A stretch of 64,000 nucleotides of DNA from an uncultured Sphingomonadaceae bacterium (GCA_947503245.1 CANNCV010000002.1:1-64000); one strand, 5' to 3'. Positions 45,548 to 55,406 are shown, counted from the stretch's first letter. Translations and numbers: made by a program. The notes: a model not told the origin generated them from the sequence alone.

Positions 45548-46531
45548 TTACAGTTCTTTAGCAGCTGCATCTCGGCGCAAAGCATATTTGTCGCGCTCGT
45601 CAATTGTGCGTGATAGAATAAGTTCACCCAGTAAACCAACGCCAACTAGCTGACTGCCAAACAAGGCCAGCAGCATGCCAAAAAGCAGCAATGGCCGGTC
45701 GCCTATCGGCCCAAAGCCCAATAGCCAAAGTACGGACAAATAGGTCAGTATCAAAGCGCCCAAGCCGCCAAAGATAATCCCTGCCCCGCCGAACATATGT
45801 AAAGGTCGCGCGCCATAGCGCGTGGTCAGCCACACGGTCATAAGGTCCAAAGCGCCTTTAATGAGCCGTTCAGCACCGAATTTTGACTTACCAAATTGCC
45901 GTGCATGATGCTCAACGGGAATTTGTTCGATCTTGAATCCACGTGCATGCAGCAATGCCGGGATAAAACGGTGCAATTCGCCGTAAAGGTTAAGTTCTTT
46001 CAAAGCTTCGGCGCGATACGCCTTAAAACCGCAATTATGGTCGTTAAGCTCTAGGCCAAATGCCTTGTTAACAGTGGCATTGAACAATTTTGATGGCAGT
46101 GTTTTGTCGACAGGGTCATTGCGCACCTGCTTCCAGCCCGAAACCACATCTGCGCCGCCATGAATACGGGCAATTAAACGCGGTAATTCTTTCGGGTCAT
46201 CCTGCAAATCAGCATCCATTGTAATTACAATATCACCTTTGGTGACCTGAAAAGCCGCAGACAAAGCTGCAGATTTGCCAAAATTCCTGCGAAAGGCGAG
46301 CAAGCGAATGCGGGGATCAGCAGTTTGGATTTTCTGGATAGCCTTTTCGCTATCATCCGTGCTGCCGTCATTAATAAAGATTACCTCAAAAGAGGCGCCT
46401 TCAGCCTCTAATGCTTCGGTTATGCGTTGGTGCAAAATCGGCAGGCTTTCAGCCTCGTTAAAAAACGGAACCACAACCGATATCTGTACCTGATCCGTTT
46501 GCCATTCGGTTTTGGAATATTGCTGCGACAT
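45548..46531 (-). CDS. GT2 family glycosyltransferase (DPM1/ArnC-like) with two C-terminal membrane helices
   Basis: This 327-residue protein starts with a GT-A domain: ISVVVPFFNEAESLPIL, EVIFINDGSTDDS and the metal-binding DADLQDDPKELP, then GFKAYRAE and HHARQFGKSKFG. Two membrane helices follow at about 233-260 and 268-300, as in polyprenyl-phosphate glycosyltransferases such as ArnC, GtrB and DPM1. It should transfer a sugar from a nucleotide donor to a polyprenyl phosphate at the inner face of the membrane. It diverges from the GT-C-like gene, a pairing typical of two-step lipid-linked sugar transfer. Confidence 0.9.
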   Translation of the reverse strand: MSQQYSKTEWQTDQVQISVVVPFFNEAESLPILHQRITEALEAEGASFEVIFINDGSTDDSEKAIQKIQTADPRIRLLAFRRNFGKSAALSAAFQVTKGDIVITMDADLQDDPKELPRLIARIHGGADVVSGWKQVRNDPVDKTLPSKLFNATVNKAFGLELNDHNCGFKAYRAEALKELNLYGELHRFIPALLHARGFKIEQIPVEHHARQFGKSKFGAERLIKGALDLMTVWLTTRYGARPLHMFGGAGIIFGGLGALILTYLSVLWLLGFGPIGDRPLLLFGMLLALFGSQLVGVGLLGELILSRTIDERDKYALRRDAAAKEL

Positions 46532-46662
46532 AATTTGCCTTTGCCTCTATGCTGATTACAGGTTCAGCGATAAAAGCCATGCGTATAGAATTCGTTAACC
46601 GCGTTAATTAATCACACACGTTACACAAAGCGAATGACATTGCGGAGCAGCATTGGCCTGAT

Positions 46663-48573
46663 ATGACCCTTTTCACAACATTTCTTGTCGCGCTATGGCT
46701 TGCATTGCCGGGTATATTCATTGCTCTGCGTCATCGCCATGATATTGCTTATGTAACAGCATGTGCAGCCGCCTCCATTGTCTCAATGCTGCTATTGGCG
46801 GCTATCATTGCCATGCTCATACCCGGTGGCATTGGTGCATGGTTCCCATTATTAACGGCGGCATTTGTCATTGCTGTGGTCATATATCACGGTAAAGGCC
46901 AAAAAATCACGCTCCCGCATTGGGAGTGGCAGGCTTTTCTGCCCGCCATCTGTGCCATATCGCTATCAGCCTATGTTTTTCATATCGGTTTTGCCCCCCA
47001 AGATGACGGCTCTCTGGCAGTACATAGCTGGTATAATGCTGATTGGTTCAAGCATCTTGGTCATGTCAATGCTGTCACCAATCTTGGCTTGCCAGCAAAA
47101 GACATTTTTGGTGGCGGTAATGATCTCAATTATTATTGGCTATTCTATATGTTGCCCGGCGCGGTTGCGGTCATTGATGGCGACCCGGCTGCGGCATTAT
47201 ATTGGTCCAACACCATCGTCACTGCGATCTTTTGGACTTTGCTTTATGGATTGGTGCGCAAAAGCGGGGCATCACCTTGGCGCGCTGGCATATTAGGCAG
47301 TTTGGCGATTATCCTATTTGCGTTTAGCGGCACCTTAAAATGGCTCGCTACCGGCGTGAGCATGGCAAAATATATCGCTGTGATACAGCCTGACGGTCCG
47401 ATATTGATCTCAATGGGGTTATATATCCCCCAACACACATTGATGGCATCTGTTTTAATGGCTTGGGCCATAATTTGCTATTTGCCGGGCAGACAATCTT
47501 ATAGTGCTGCACACATATTGGCCTTATCCGCCCTAGCCGCTGCCGGTGCCCTCTCCACGCTATTCGGCGCATTGTGTCTTATCATATATGGTATATTGCA
47601 ATTACTGAGTTTGCGGCGTGACAGCTGGCAAAAGACTGTTGCTGAGACAGCGTTGGTAGGCATCGCGTCCATTGCCATCATCTTCTGGTTATCGATACTT
47701 GACCCCGGCTTTGGCGGTAATTCCATCGCCAGCCCTGTTTTTGTCGAGCCTGCTTCCGAAGACCCTTATTGGTACCGCTTTATCGATTCTTTTGTAAGGA
47801 TCGTCACTATTTTTGGTCCTGCATTGATATTGGGTATCGCCATGATCAATCGCTGGGCCAAGAGCACAAAATCCGTGCTTGATGATAGGCTGCTGATATT
47901 TGCTATCATTTTAACAATCATTGGCTTGCTCGCCTGTATATTGCCAGAAGCCTTTATGGATAACCTCAGATTAGGACGGGAAATCCGCTTAAGGGCAACA
48001 TTCCTGCCTGCAATTGGTGCAACAATAGCGCTTGGGTGGATGATCGGTAACAATAAAGATGCACAGATAAAACCTGCTACAGCAGCCAGCTTCATTCTTA
48101 TCTGCACCTTATGCGCTTTGCCCAGCGCCTATATGCGCGCCATGTGGCACGGCGGAAAAGGTCCAATCTGGCTAACCCATATTGCTGCCGATGATATGGC
48201 TGTGTTGGAGCATCTTTCAAAAGTCAGCGCGAAAGATGCCATGATATGGCAATATCCGGAGCCACCTGAACTGGCCGGTGGCGGCGATGATACTTGGGTG
48301 CCCATTATCGCGGGGCGGACAATCCCTGCCTCATTGCGCACAACCGATTATACCAATGCTGTGGACAAGATCGCAGCAGCACAGCGCTTTTTTGACGGAG
48401 AAAATCAGAGCATTCCCGCCAATATTGATTGGATTTATCTCTCTCGCCATCTTCACGCACACAGCTTTGAAGTCTTACAAACACGGCTAGCAAATGACGA
48501 TCAATGGCGCGAAAACTACTGTTTGAAAGATGCTTGTCTTTTCGCCCGTGCATCCGTGAAATTCACCCAATAA
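46663..48573 (+). CDS. Polytopic membrane protein, GT-C-like
   Basis: This 636-residue protein has about 13 membrane helices and a soluble C-terminal part from about 510. The first large loop holds DDGSLAVHSWYNADWFKHLGHVNA, with acidic residues placed as in GT-C glycosyltransferases, then NDLNYYWLFYMLPG. GT-C enzymes take sugars from polyprenyl-phosphate donors on the outer face of the membrane, which would fit the divergent GT2 gene. No named family can be assigned from the sequence alone. Its last 58 bases overlap the convergent flippase-like gene. Confidence 0.75.
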   Translation: MTLFTTFLVALWLALPGIFIALRHRHDIAYVTACAAASIVSMLLLAAIIAMLIPGGIGAWFPLLTAAFVIAVVIYHGKGQKITLPHWEWQAFLPAICAISLSAYVFHIGFAPQDDGSLAVHSWYNADWFKHLGHVNAVTNLGLPAKDIFGGGNDLNYYWLFYMLPGAVAVIDGDPAAALYWSNTIVTAIFWTLLYGLVRKSGASPWRAGILGSLAIILFAFSGTLKWLATGVSMAKYIAVIQPDGPILISMGLYIPQHTLMASVLMAWAIICYLPGRQSYSAAHILALSALAAAGALSTLFGALCLIIYGILQLLSLRRDSWQKTVAETALVGIASIAIIFWLSILDPGFGGNSIASPVFVEPASEDPYWYRFIDSFVRIVTIFGPALILGIAMINRWAKSTKSVLDDRLLIFAIILTIIGLLACILPEAFMDNLRLGREIRLRATFLPAIGATIALGWMIGNNKDAQIKPATAASFILICTLCALPSAYMRAMWHGGKGPIWLTHIAADDMAVLEHLSKVSAKDAMIWQYPEPPELAGGGDDTWVPIIAGRTIPASLRTTDYTNAVDKIAAAQRFFDGENQSIPANIDWIYLSRHLHAHSFEVLQTRLANDDQWRENYCLKDACLFARASVKFTQ

Positions 48574-49394
48574 CTGCTCAAACCAAAGCCAACATCACCC
48601 AGCAGCGTAATAAGACGCGTGAGCGCAGCGAAAAGCAGCAAAGTTTCGCCCGGTGCGATATTGGCTCCCAAAGCGATGATAACGGCCTCTCGCACACCAA
48701 TTCCTCCCGGAGCCAAAGGTACGACAAAACCAGCGATCCAAGCGATCATGAAAATAGCTGTCATGACCATCGCCTCAGGGAAATTTGTGCCGATTGACAA
48801 AGCGGCCATCATAACAATCATCGCAAAGCCGCCGAAGAATAACAATTGCAGCGCCAATGCTTCACCATAGGAAAAACGCGCCCGATGTCGACCAAGCATC
48901 AATATCAGAGTACAGATAGCCAAGGCCAATATGGCGACCATTATCGCGGAACCACTGATAATCAGTGTCACAGTAGCAACCACAGATGCGCAGACAATAT
49001 GCAGTATGATTTCCAGCAATGAAGCCTTTGCCATATCTTTCTGGGTCAAGCCCTTAGCCGCGCCAAATAGCTGCCGTGAGGCATATTGAAAGATAGAGCC
49101 AGGCAAATATTTGGCCAAAACAGCGCGGCCATAAATGGCGAAAATTTGGGACAGTGTAATAGTTGGTGGAGCATTGGCAGTTTTGGCCCAAGCAATGGCC
49201 AAAAATGCCAGTAAAGCGCCATAAACCACGCCGCCCGACACCAGAATACCAAGCATCGCTAAGGTGAAGTCATCGGCTGAAACAGACGCTAACAATGCGC
49301 CCGCTTTTTGCCATATATAGAGTAGGCTGAGCGCGAGCAGAACCGCGCCAACGACTTTTGCCGCCACCTTTATTACAGGGTGCGAAAGCATCAA
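48516..49394 (-). CDS. Flippase-like integral membrane protein (LPG synthase TM / YbhN family)
   Basis: This 292-residue protein has seven or eight membrane helices and the family hallmarks AIYGRAVLAKYLPGSIFQYASRQLFGAAKG and the late FVVPLAPGGIGVREAVIIALG. Proteins of this UPF0104/AglD-like family are thought to flip or process polyprenyl-linked lipids; MprF shares the fold. It lacks the MprF transferase domain. Its position among glycosyltransferases supports a lipid-linked sugar role. The 3' end overlaps the convergent GT-C-like gene by 58 bases, an unusually long overlap. Confidence 0.85.
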   Translation of the reverse strand: MMLSHPVIKVAAKVVGAVLLALSLLYIWQKAGALLASVSADDFTLAMLGILVSGGVVYGALLAFLAIAWAKTANAPPTITLSQIFAIYGRAVLAKYLPGSIFQYASRQLFGAAKGLTQKDMAKASLLEIILHIVCASVVATVTLIISGSAIMVAILALAICTLILMLGRHRARFSYGEALALQLLFFGGFAMIVMMAALSIGTNFPEAMVMTAIFMIAWIAGFVVPLAPGGIGVREAVIIALGANIAPGETLLLFAALTRLITLLGDVGFGLSSYWVNFTDARAKRQASFKQ

Positions 49395-49403
49395 TTCACG
49401 CCC

Positions 49404-50063
49404 TTAAGGGCATGTCAGCAGGCTGGTATAATCGGGATAAGGCACACAGAATGAACGGCCGAAAAACCTTTCTTCCACCAATCCACTTTGTGCAATGCCT
49501 TCACGGTATCTTCCGCGGCCACTATCATCGAACAAGATCATTGCGCCGGGTTTGAGGTGTGACATGGCTCTGTGCAAACAAGCACTGCGGTGGCGCCCGT
49601 CAACCACAATCAGATCATAGCGAGCATCCGTTTCTTCAATGGCCCCAACATAAGCATCAGAAGAACCAGCATCACCCAAAACACGGTGTTGTAACTGGAT
49701 ATTGGACTGACCATTAATCATTGCCAGAAACCGTCGATGCCACTGAGCGTCATGCTCTATACTGGTCACTGTGTCGGCACGGCGCGAAAGCCATATCGTA
49801 CTGGCGCCAGCACCATATTCAAAAACTGTTGGGGCGTTTCTTGAAGCAAGAAATTCTTCAACTTTCTGTGTCGCAGCAACATTCCACCATGGCAGGTCAA
49901 GTTCGACCATCTTTTCGGTGTTATAAATTGCGAAAAGCGAAGCCATCCAGCGGCGATAACCATAGGCTGACTGGGTTTTTGCACTGTCGCTGAACGAACG
50001 AACAGCACCGCTGCTTCCGGTGAAATGCGCGGCGTTGATATAATGCTGTTTGATAGCTTGCAT
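49404..50063 (-). CDS. Class I SAM-dependent methyltransferase-like protein
   Basis: This 219-residue protein has a Rossmann-type methyltransferase core: VFEYGAGASTIWLSRRADTVTSIEHDAQWHRR (SAM-binding GxGxS and an acidic beta-2 end), YDLIVVDGRHR and GAMILFDDSGRGRY. It resembles the small sugar or unknown-substrate methyltransferases found in polysaccharide gene groups. ATG 50063 follows GGAG by nine bases and gives the best start; the open frame continues to 50147. It is ten bases upstream of the flippase-like gene and likely co-transcribed. The substrate is unknown. Confidence 0.7.
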   Translation of the reverse strand: MQAIKQHYINAAHFTGSSGAVRSFSDSAKTQSAYGYRRWMASLFAIYNTEKMVELDLPWWNVAATQKVEEFLASRNAPTVFEYGAGASTIWLSRRADTVTSIEHDAQWHRRFLAMINGQSNIQLQHRVLGDAGSSDAYVGAIEETDARYDLIVVDGRHRSACLHRAMSHLKPGAMILFDDSGRGRYREGIAQSGLVEERFFGRSFCVPYPDYTSLLTCP

Positions 50064-50160
50064 GCAAAGGCTCCATCGGTTGATGAAACAGCTATAGATT
50101 TGCATGGTTAACAAAATTCTAATGTGTGCCGAATTTACCCGTCCCAATATGCGCTATAAT

Positions 50161-51108
50161 TCAACGCGCCGCATTACCCCTACGCCAAAGGTAAAGACCG
50201 CTCAGAATAATCAGCCCTGCCCCGCTTAAGGACTGGATGTCAGGATAATCATGATACACAACTGCCCCTAAGGTTAGAGCGACTATAAGCTGAATATATG
50301 TTGTCGGCGCGACGGTTGATGCGCTGGCCTTGATCGTACCCAAATATAGCAAAGCATGGCTGACCGATGCCGTAAGAGCAACGATAGCACATACCAGCAC
50401 AACATTTGCAGAAGGCACGCCGACCAGCAACGCGGGAATCCCTGTAAAGTGACCTATGACGCTGGCGATGATCAGAACCGGCGTCGCAAACAGCGCCAAT
50501 AAAAATTGCATGAGCAAAACCGAACCACTCCCAGAGACTTCACGGTTTAAGAGCATCAGACAAGACATTGCTGCTGCAGCAACCAGAGGAAGTGCTGCAA
50601 TCACGCCAAGATCTGCAAAATTTGGACGCAAGACCAGAACAACACCAATCAATGCCAATATAATCGTGTGCCAAACATAGCCGGGCACTTCCTCTCTCAG
50701 CACCAATGCAGAGATGAGAGAGGTCAGCGCCGGACTGATAAATATAATAGCCGTCGCATCCGCCAATGGCATGAAATATATACTGGAAAAAAATGCGGCT
50801 GATGCAACTGCCAGACAAAATCCGCGAGCAATCTGAAAAATCGGCATGGGCAATGTGAAGCCCTCTCTGCCCTGCCGAATGAACAGAAAAAGGCCAAGAC
50901 CAATGGTCCCCAGCAAAAAACGAAGCGCAGCAACAGATGTGCTTGGCCACTGCCCTGCAACGGATTTAATAATGGAATCTCCAGTAGATAACAAAGCAAA
51001 ACCAGCCATGGTCGTCACCAGTGCTGCGCCTATATTGTCTTGCGGTGATGTTCGTCCGGCTGAGTTTAACAAGCTTTCGACATTATCTGCTTCATCGCGA
51101 TTTTCCAT
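50161..51108 (-). CDS. EamA family DMT transporter
   Basis: This 315-residue protein has ten membrane helices in two EamA repeats, starting near residue 30 (AALVTTMAGFALLSTGDSIIK) and again near 170. SIYFMPLADATAIIFISPALTSLISALVLREEVPG is the family signature. Members export amino acids, metabolites or drugs; the substrate is unknown. ATG 51108 was chosen; the frame runs 17 codons further up. It diverges from cpaF over 175 bases. Confidence 0.88.
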   Translation of the reverse strand: MENRDEADNVESLLNSAGRTSPQDNIGAALVTTMAGFALLSTGDSIIKSVAGQWPSTSVAALRFLLGTIGLGLFLFIRQGREGFTLPMPIFQIARGFCLAVASAAFFSSIYFMPLADATAIIFISPALTSLISALVLREEVPGYVWHTIILALIGVVLVLRPNFADLGVIAALPLVAAAAMSCLMLLNREVSGSGSVLLMQFLLALFATPVLIIASVIGHFTGIPALLVGVPSANVVLVCAIVALTASVSHALLYLGTIKASASTVAPTTYIQLIVALTLGAVVYHDYPDIQSLSGAGLIILSGLYLWRRGNAAR

Positions 51109-51283
51109 CCAAGCCCATTGGCAGAGTTTATAATTTCTACCAAGTTGATTGTTGCGCAAACCAAACCAAAAATCCTTTGTGCGCGTTAGGATATTATAAA
51201 AGTTTCTGTCTTATTTACCTTAATCAGACACCGAATATTGGCTTTATGACCGCCTGAGTCAGGGCGATCACAGGGAATAAGAT

Positions 51284-52783
51284 ATGAGCGCATTTGGACG
51301 AAAAAATGGAATGGGAGCCGGTTCTCAACGGCCGAGCTTTGGCGTTGCGCGCCCTATGCAGGGCGGCGGACAAGAAAAGAAAGAGGTTGAGCAGGACGAA
51401 GAAATTGCTCTAGCCAATGCTGCTGATCTGCCTGGCCAGTCTCCGGTTGAAGAGGACGCGATGACGCGCCTTACCGACCGTGCCAATGCTCTTAATGAAG
51501 AAGCGCCAAAGGCAGAAGGTTTTGAAGCTTCGGTTCATAAAATTAAAGAACAGGTCTTACCGCGCTTGCTTGAGCGGGTTGACCCTGAAGCCGCTGCGAC
51601 CCTTACCAAAGATGAATTATCAGAAGAATTTCGCCCGATCATCATGGAGGTTTTGGCCGATCTAAAATTGACGCTAAACCGGCGTGAACAATTTGCCCTT
51701 GAAAAGGTTCTGATTGACGAGTTGCTTGGCTTTGGTCCTCTGGAAGAATTGCTATCTGATTCAGATGTATCTGACATCATGGTCAATGGCCCTGAACAGA
51801 CATATATTGAGAAAAAGGGTAAGCTTACTATCGCGCCTATTCAGTTTCGCGATGAAGAACATCTGCTGCAAATCGCTCAGCGTATTGTGAATCAGGTCGG
51901 CCGCCGTGTTGACCAGACCACACCGCTTGCCGACGCCCGTTTGAAGGATGGTAGCCGGGTTAACGTCATTATCCCGCCCCTCTCCCTGCGTGGTACTGCG
52001 ATCTCTATTCGTAAATTCTCCGACAGTCCGATTACACTCGACATGATGAAGGGCTTTGGTTCAATGTCAGAAAAAATGTGTACCGCGCTGAAGATCGCAG
52101 GCGCATGCCGTTTCAATGTGGTTATCTCAGGCGGTACAGGTTCTGGTAAAACGACCATGCTGAACGCCATGTCGAAAATGATCGACCCAGGCGAGCGCGT
52201 TTTGACGATTGAGGATGCCGCGGAATTGCGCTTGCAACAGCCGCACTGGCTGCCTCTCGAAACCCGTCCACCCAACCTTGAGGGTAAAGGCGCGATTACC
52301 ATTGGTGACCTTGTGAAAAACGCCCTGCGTATGCGTCCTGACCGGATCATTCTTGGTGAGATTCGTGGCGCGGAATGTTTCGATCTTCTGGCTGCTATGA
52401 ACACGGGCCATGATGGCTCCATGTGTACGCTTCACGCCAACAATCCGCGTGAGTGTCTGGGCCGTATGGAAAACATGATTTTGATGGGTGACATTAAGAT
52501 CCCGAAAGAAGCGATTAGCCGCCAGATTGCTGAATCTGTTGATTTGATCGTCCAGGTGAAACGTCTGCGCGACGGTTCACGTCGCACCACCAATATTACC
52601 GAGGTTATCGGCATGGAAGGTGATGTGATCGTGACGCAAGAGCTGTTCAAATTTGAATATCTTGATGAGAGCGCCGATGGCAAAATTATCGGTGAATATC
52701 GCTCAACTGGTCTGCGCCCTTATACGCTTGAAAAGGCACGGCAATATGGCTTTGACCAGCCTTTCCTTGATGCCTGTCTTTAA
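51284..52783 (+). CDS. cpaF: CpaF/TadA-type pilus assembly ATPase
   Basis: This 499-residue secretion ATPase has a Gly/Gln-rich variable start (to about 70), an N-terminal domain, and the GspE-type core with Walker A SGGTGSGKTT near 287, IEDAAELRLQQPHW (Asp box), LGEIRGAECFDLLAAMNTGHDGSMCTLHAN (Walker B and His box). It powers Flp pilus assembly at the inner membrane. No other cpa/tad gene is adjacent, whereas cpaF normally sits in a cpaABCDEF cluster. Two Flp pilins are found at 3698 and 3991. It converges with the DUF1501 gene with a seven-base gap. Confidence 0.95.
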   Translation: MSAFGRKNGMGAGSQRPSFGVARPMQGGGQEKKEVEQDEEIALANAADLPGQSPVEEDAMTRLTDRANALNEEAPKAEGFEASVHKIKEQVLPRLLERVDPEAAATLTKDELSEEFRPIIMEVLADLKLTLNRREQFALEKVLIDELLGFGPLEELLSDSDVSDIMVNGPEQTYIEKKGKLTIAPIQFRDEEHLLQIAQRIVNQVGRRVDQTTPLADARLKDGSRVNVIIPPLSLRGTAISIRKFSDSPITLDMMKGFGSMSEKMCTALKIAGACRFNVVISGGTGSGKTTMLNAMSKMIDPGERVLTIEDAAELRLQQPHWLPLETRPPNLEGKGAITIGDLVKNALRMRPDRIILGEIRGAECFDLLAAMNTGHDGSMCTLHANNPRECLGRMENMILMGDIKIPKEAISRQIAESVDLIVQVKRLRDGSRRTTNITEVIGMEGDVIVTQELFKFEYLDESADGKIIGEYRSTGLRPYTLEKARQYGFDQPFLDACL

Positions 52784-52790
52784 GACAAAT

Positions 52791-53948
52791 TCACACGATA
52801 ATTTGCGGAATTTTTAGCCTGTCAGCGACATGGGGGAAAAGATTCCCGCGTGTCGTGACAGGGTCTAAACCAAAATGCGCCGCAACGCTGTCACTGATAA
52901 TTGCTTCTTGAGACAAGGTCGGCAGCAAATCACGTTCGTCGAGCAAGTCATTCTGCCTTAGGCCTGGCCAGTCAGAAATGATTTGACCGCCATTTACAGC
53001 ACCACCCAGCATATACATCATGCCGCCAGTGCCATGGTCAGTGCCTGCCGTTCCGTTAATGGCAGCGGCACGGCCAAATTCTGTCGCTATAATCACCAAT
53101 GTATCGCGCCATTCTTGGCCCATAGCTATCTGATAAGCATCGACCATCTGGTCCATTCTATCGAGCTGCACGCCCATACGAAACTGCGCTTGCGCATGCA
53201 AATCCCAGCCATTTGACTCAATCATCGCAATATCGGCACCCTGTGGCCCACGCATGAGTTTGGCGGCCAAAGTCCCCAAGCCTGCATAATCCCGTTTCTT
53301 GATCGCTTTGCTTTCCCCAGCAAGCGCCGAAACCTCAACTGCCTTTTGCAAATTACTAGCGAGCAATGGGTCGTCACCATAAAGCCGACCTACACGGTCC
53401 AGAAAATCTGCAGCTGGGTCAGCCATATTGCTGGGACGAAAACTCGCTGCAGCAAAATCTCCACGCAGTGCAGCGGGCAAACCATCACCAATAGCCAAAG
53501 CCGATGCACCAGCATCACGCTTTACCAGCTGGTCAGCCAAACGGTTAAGCCATCCAGATTTAAATTGATAAGCACGCTCGCCGCCGGTTTCCAAAATGTT
53601 CTGGCCGTCAAAATGGGATCGTTCGCGATATGTTGACGCTGTGGCATGCACAAACAATGCCTCTTTTCGGCGATATAAGGATGCGATACGCGACAAAGAT
53701 GGGTGCAACGCAAACATACTATCCAGCTTGCTGCCTTGCTGCGCCTCTTCAACAAATTTTTGCCTGAGCGCTGCAAATGCGGGATCACCAATGGGTGCCA
53801 ATTGCGCCAGACCATCAGCCGCACCGCGTTGGATAATGAATAGCAGTTTTTTTGAGCCAGCTGTCTTTGCCAATACAGTTGGAGAAACAAGCGTTAGAGA
53901 TGCCGCTGCGCCCAGACTGGCGAGAAATGTTCTGCGAGCTAATGTCAT
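52791..53948 (-). CDS. DUF1501 protein with Tat signal
   Basis: This 385-residue protein starts with a twin-arginine signal (LARRTFLASLG ... SPTVLA), so it should be folded in the cytoplasm and exported. The rest is alkaline-phosphatase-superfamily-like: RGAADGLAQLAPIGDPAFAALRQ, IATEFGRAAAINGTAGTDHGTGG and a C-terminal SVAAHFGLDP. DUF1501 proteins have no settled function. It lies three bases after the DUF1800 gene and the two are a conserved pair. Confidence 0.92.
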   Translation of the reverse strand: MTLARRTFLASLGAAASLTLVSPTVLAKTAGSKKLLFIIQRGAADGLAQLAPIGDPAFAALRQKFVEEAQQGSKLDSMFALHPSLSRIASLYRRKEALFVHATASTYRERSHFDGQNILETGGERAYQFKSGWLNRLADQLVKRDAGASALAIGDGLPAALRGDFAAASFRPSNMADPAADFLDRVGRLYGDDPLLASNLQKAVEVSALAGESKAIKKRDYAGLGTLAAKLMRGPQGADIAMIESNGWDLHAQAQFRMGVQLDRMDQMVDAYQIAMGQEWRDTLVIIATEFGRAAAINGTAGTDHGTGGMMYMLGGAVNGGQIISDWPGLRQNDLLDERDLLPTLSQEAIISDSVAAHFGLDPVTTRGNLFPHVADRLKIPQIIV

Positions 53949-53951
53949 CGC

Positions 53952-55406
53952 CTATCTCCTCAAAAACTCTGGACTGATCATCAACAATGCCAATGCCTGA
54001 CGCGGACTTTCAGCGCGTTGCAATTCCAACCTTGTTGTCTTGCTCAGACTGGCAGGCAAAAGCCCCTTTGCGATTTTTTCTACGTCAGTCAGATCGCGCA
54101 AGCCATGCGCTATTCTATTTGCAAATTGGACTCGCTGGTAAAGAGCATCAGGAGAAACCCAATCTACATCGCGGTCACCATAACCAGCAGGTGAGCCTGG
54201 CCGCCAAGGCGGATTGTTCATTTTCCTTAGAAAGTTTAATGGCTTGTTTCTGTATAACTCCCTGTCCGGAAAAGCACGCGCTATAGATATTGTCCATTCC
54301 CAAGGCGTTTTGAACTTTCTTACTGGTTCTTCCCATAGTTCAGGCGAATCCACCAATGTCTCATAAAGGCTCGTTAAATCACCGCCTGTCCGCATAAAGT
54401 CCTCGTGCAATCGGCGTTTAAGACTGTCAGGCGGGTTATCGCCGTAAAAATGCTGTGCCAGTTTGCCAGCAATATGCTCTGCTGTCGCAGGATGGCGAGC
54501 TATATCATCAATAATATTGAGCGATTGCAGTTTGCCGCTGGCAGCATAATTTTTGCCCATGACGACCACTCTGCCCTGCTGATGCAGTGCATCGGCAAAT
54601 ATTGTCTCGCCGTAGCTGTTATCAGTTTTTATATAACGCCCCACCGGGCCGCGGCTTAAACCCGTTACCGTCCAACCTGTCATAGCATTGGCAAATGCAG
54701 TAACATCCGATTGGCTGTAGCCGCCATTTACACCAAGCGTATGCAGTTCCAGAATCTCTCGCGCCAGATTTTCATTCAGGCCGATTTTGCGTTTCCGCCT
54801 GGGTGTATTTGTCAAACGTCCAAGAAGACTATTAGGCCCGACTGATTGCACTTGGTCTAGATAGACCAACATACCCGGATGCAAAGCGGCAGCCTTCACA
54901 AGGTCGGAAAATTTGCCCATAATATGTGGGCGAACACCTTCAAATTCGTGCGATCCTGCAAAACTCTGTATTGGCGATTTATCAATCGAAATAGCGAAAT
55001 GGTTCGACCAAAAATGCACCAATCGTTCAGCAAATGGAGTCTGGCTGCTCACGGCTGTCGATATTCGGGCTGCTACAGCTTGCGCATAGAAATCGCGCCC
55101 CGATGTTCCAAAAAATTTGCGAGCATGTTTTTGCACTTCCGTAGCACGTTTACGCTTCTGCGCAGCGGTTACATTGCTGTCATCTATAACGGGTTTGCCA
55201 ATAATACCTTGTTCCCGAAGTCCATTAAGATATTCGCCAGTCATTCGGCTGATAGTTTTTGCATCAGGTACAGCAGCTATAGCCGGCGGTCGTGCAATAA
55301 AATCGCGCAATTGGCGCTTCAATGCCATCTTCACGTCACGCACCGTTGAGACACGACCAACCGCACCCAAGCCAAAACGATTTTCAGCAATTTCAGCAGC
55401 TATCAT
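53952..55406 (-). CDS. DUF1800 domain protein
   Basis: This 484-residue protein has the DUF1800 features: ENRFGLGAVG near the start, LVHFWSNHFAIS, NENLAREILELHTLGVNGGYSQSDVTAFANAMTGWTV, and HPATAEHIAGKLAQHFYGDNPP. The family is exported or envelope-associated and always seen next to DUF1501; a role in secretion or polymer handling has been suggested, but none is proven. No classical signal peptide is visible. ATG 55406 follows AGGAG by eight bases; the TTG two codons above is rejected. It is the first gene of the pair. Confidence 0.92.
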   Translation of the reverse strand: MIAAEIAENRFGLGAVGRVSTVRDVKMALKRQLRDFIARPPAIAAVPDAKTISRMTGEYLNGLREQGIIGKPVIDDSNVTAAQKRKRATEVQKHARKFFGTSGRDFYAQAVAARISTAVSSQTPFAERLVHFWSNHFAISIDKSPIQSFAGSHEFEGVRPHIMGKFSDLVKAAALHPGMLVYLDQVQSVGPNSLLGRLTNTPRRKRKIGLNENLAREILELHTLGVNGGYSQSDVTAFANAMTGWTVTGLSRGPVGRYIKTDNSYGETIFADALHQQGRVVVMGKNYAASGKLQSLNIIDDIARHPATAEHIAGKLAQHFYGDNPPDSLKRRLHEDFMRTGGDLTSLYETLVDSPELWEEPVRKFKTPWEWTISIARAFPDRELYRNKPLNFLRKMNNPPWRPGSPAGYGDRDVDWVSPDALYQRVQFANRIAHGLRDLTDVEKIAKGLLPASLSKTTRLELQRAESPRQALALLMISPEFLRR

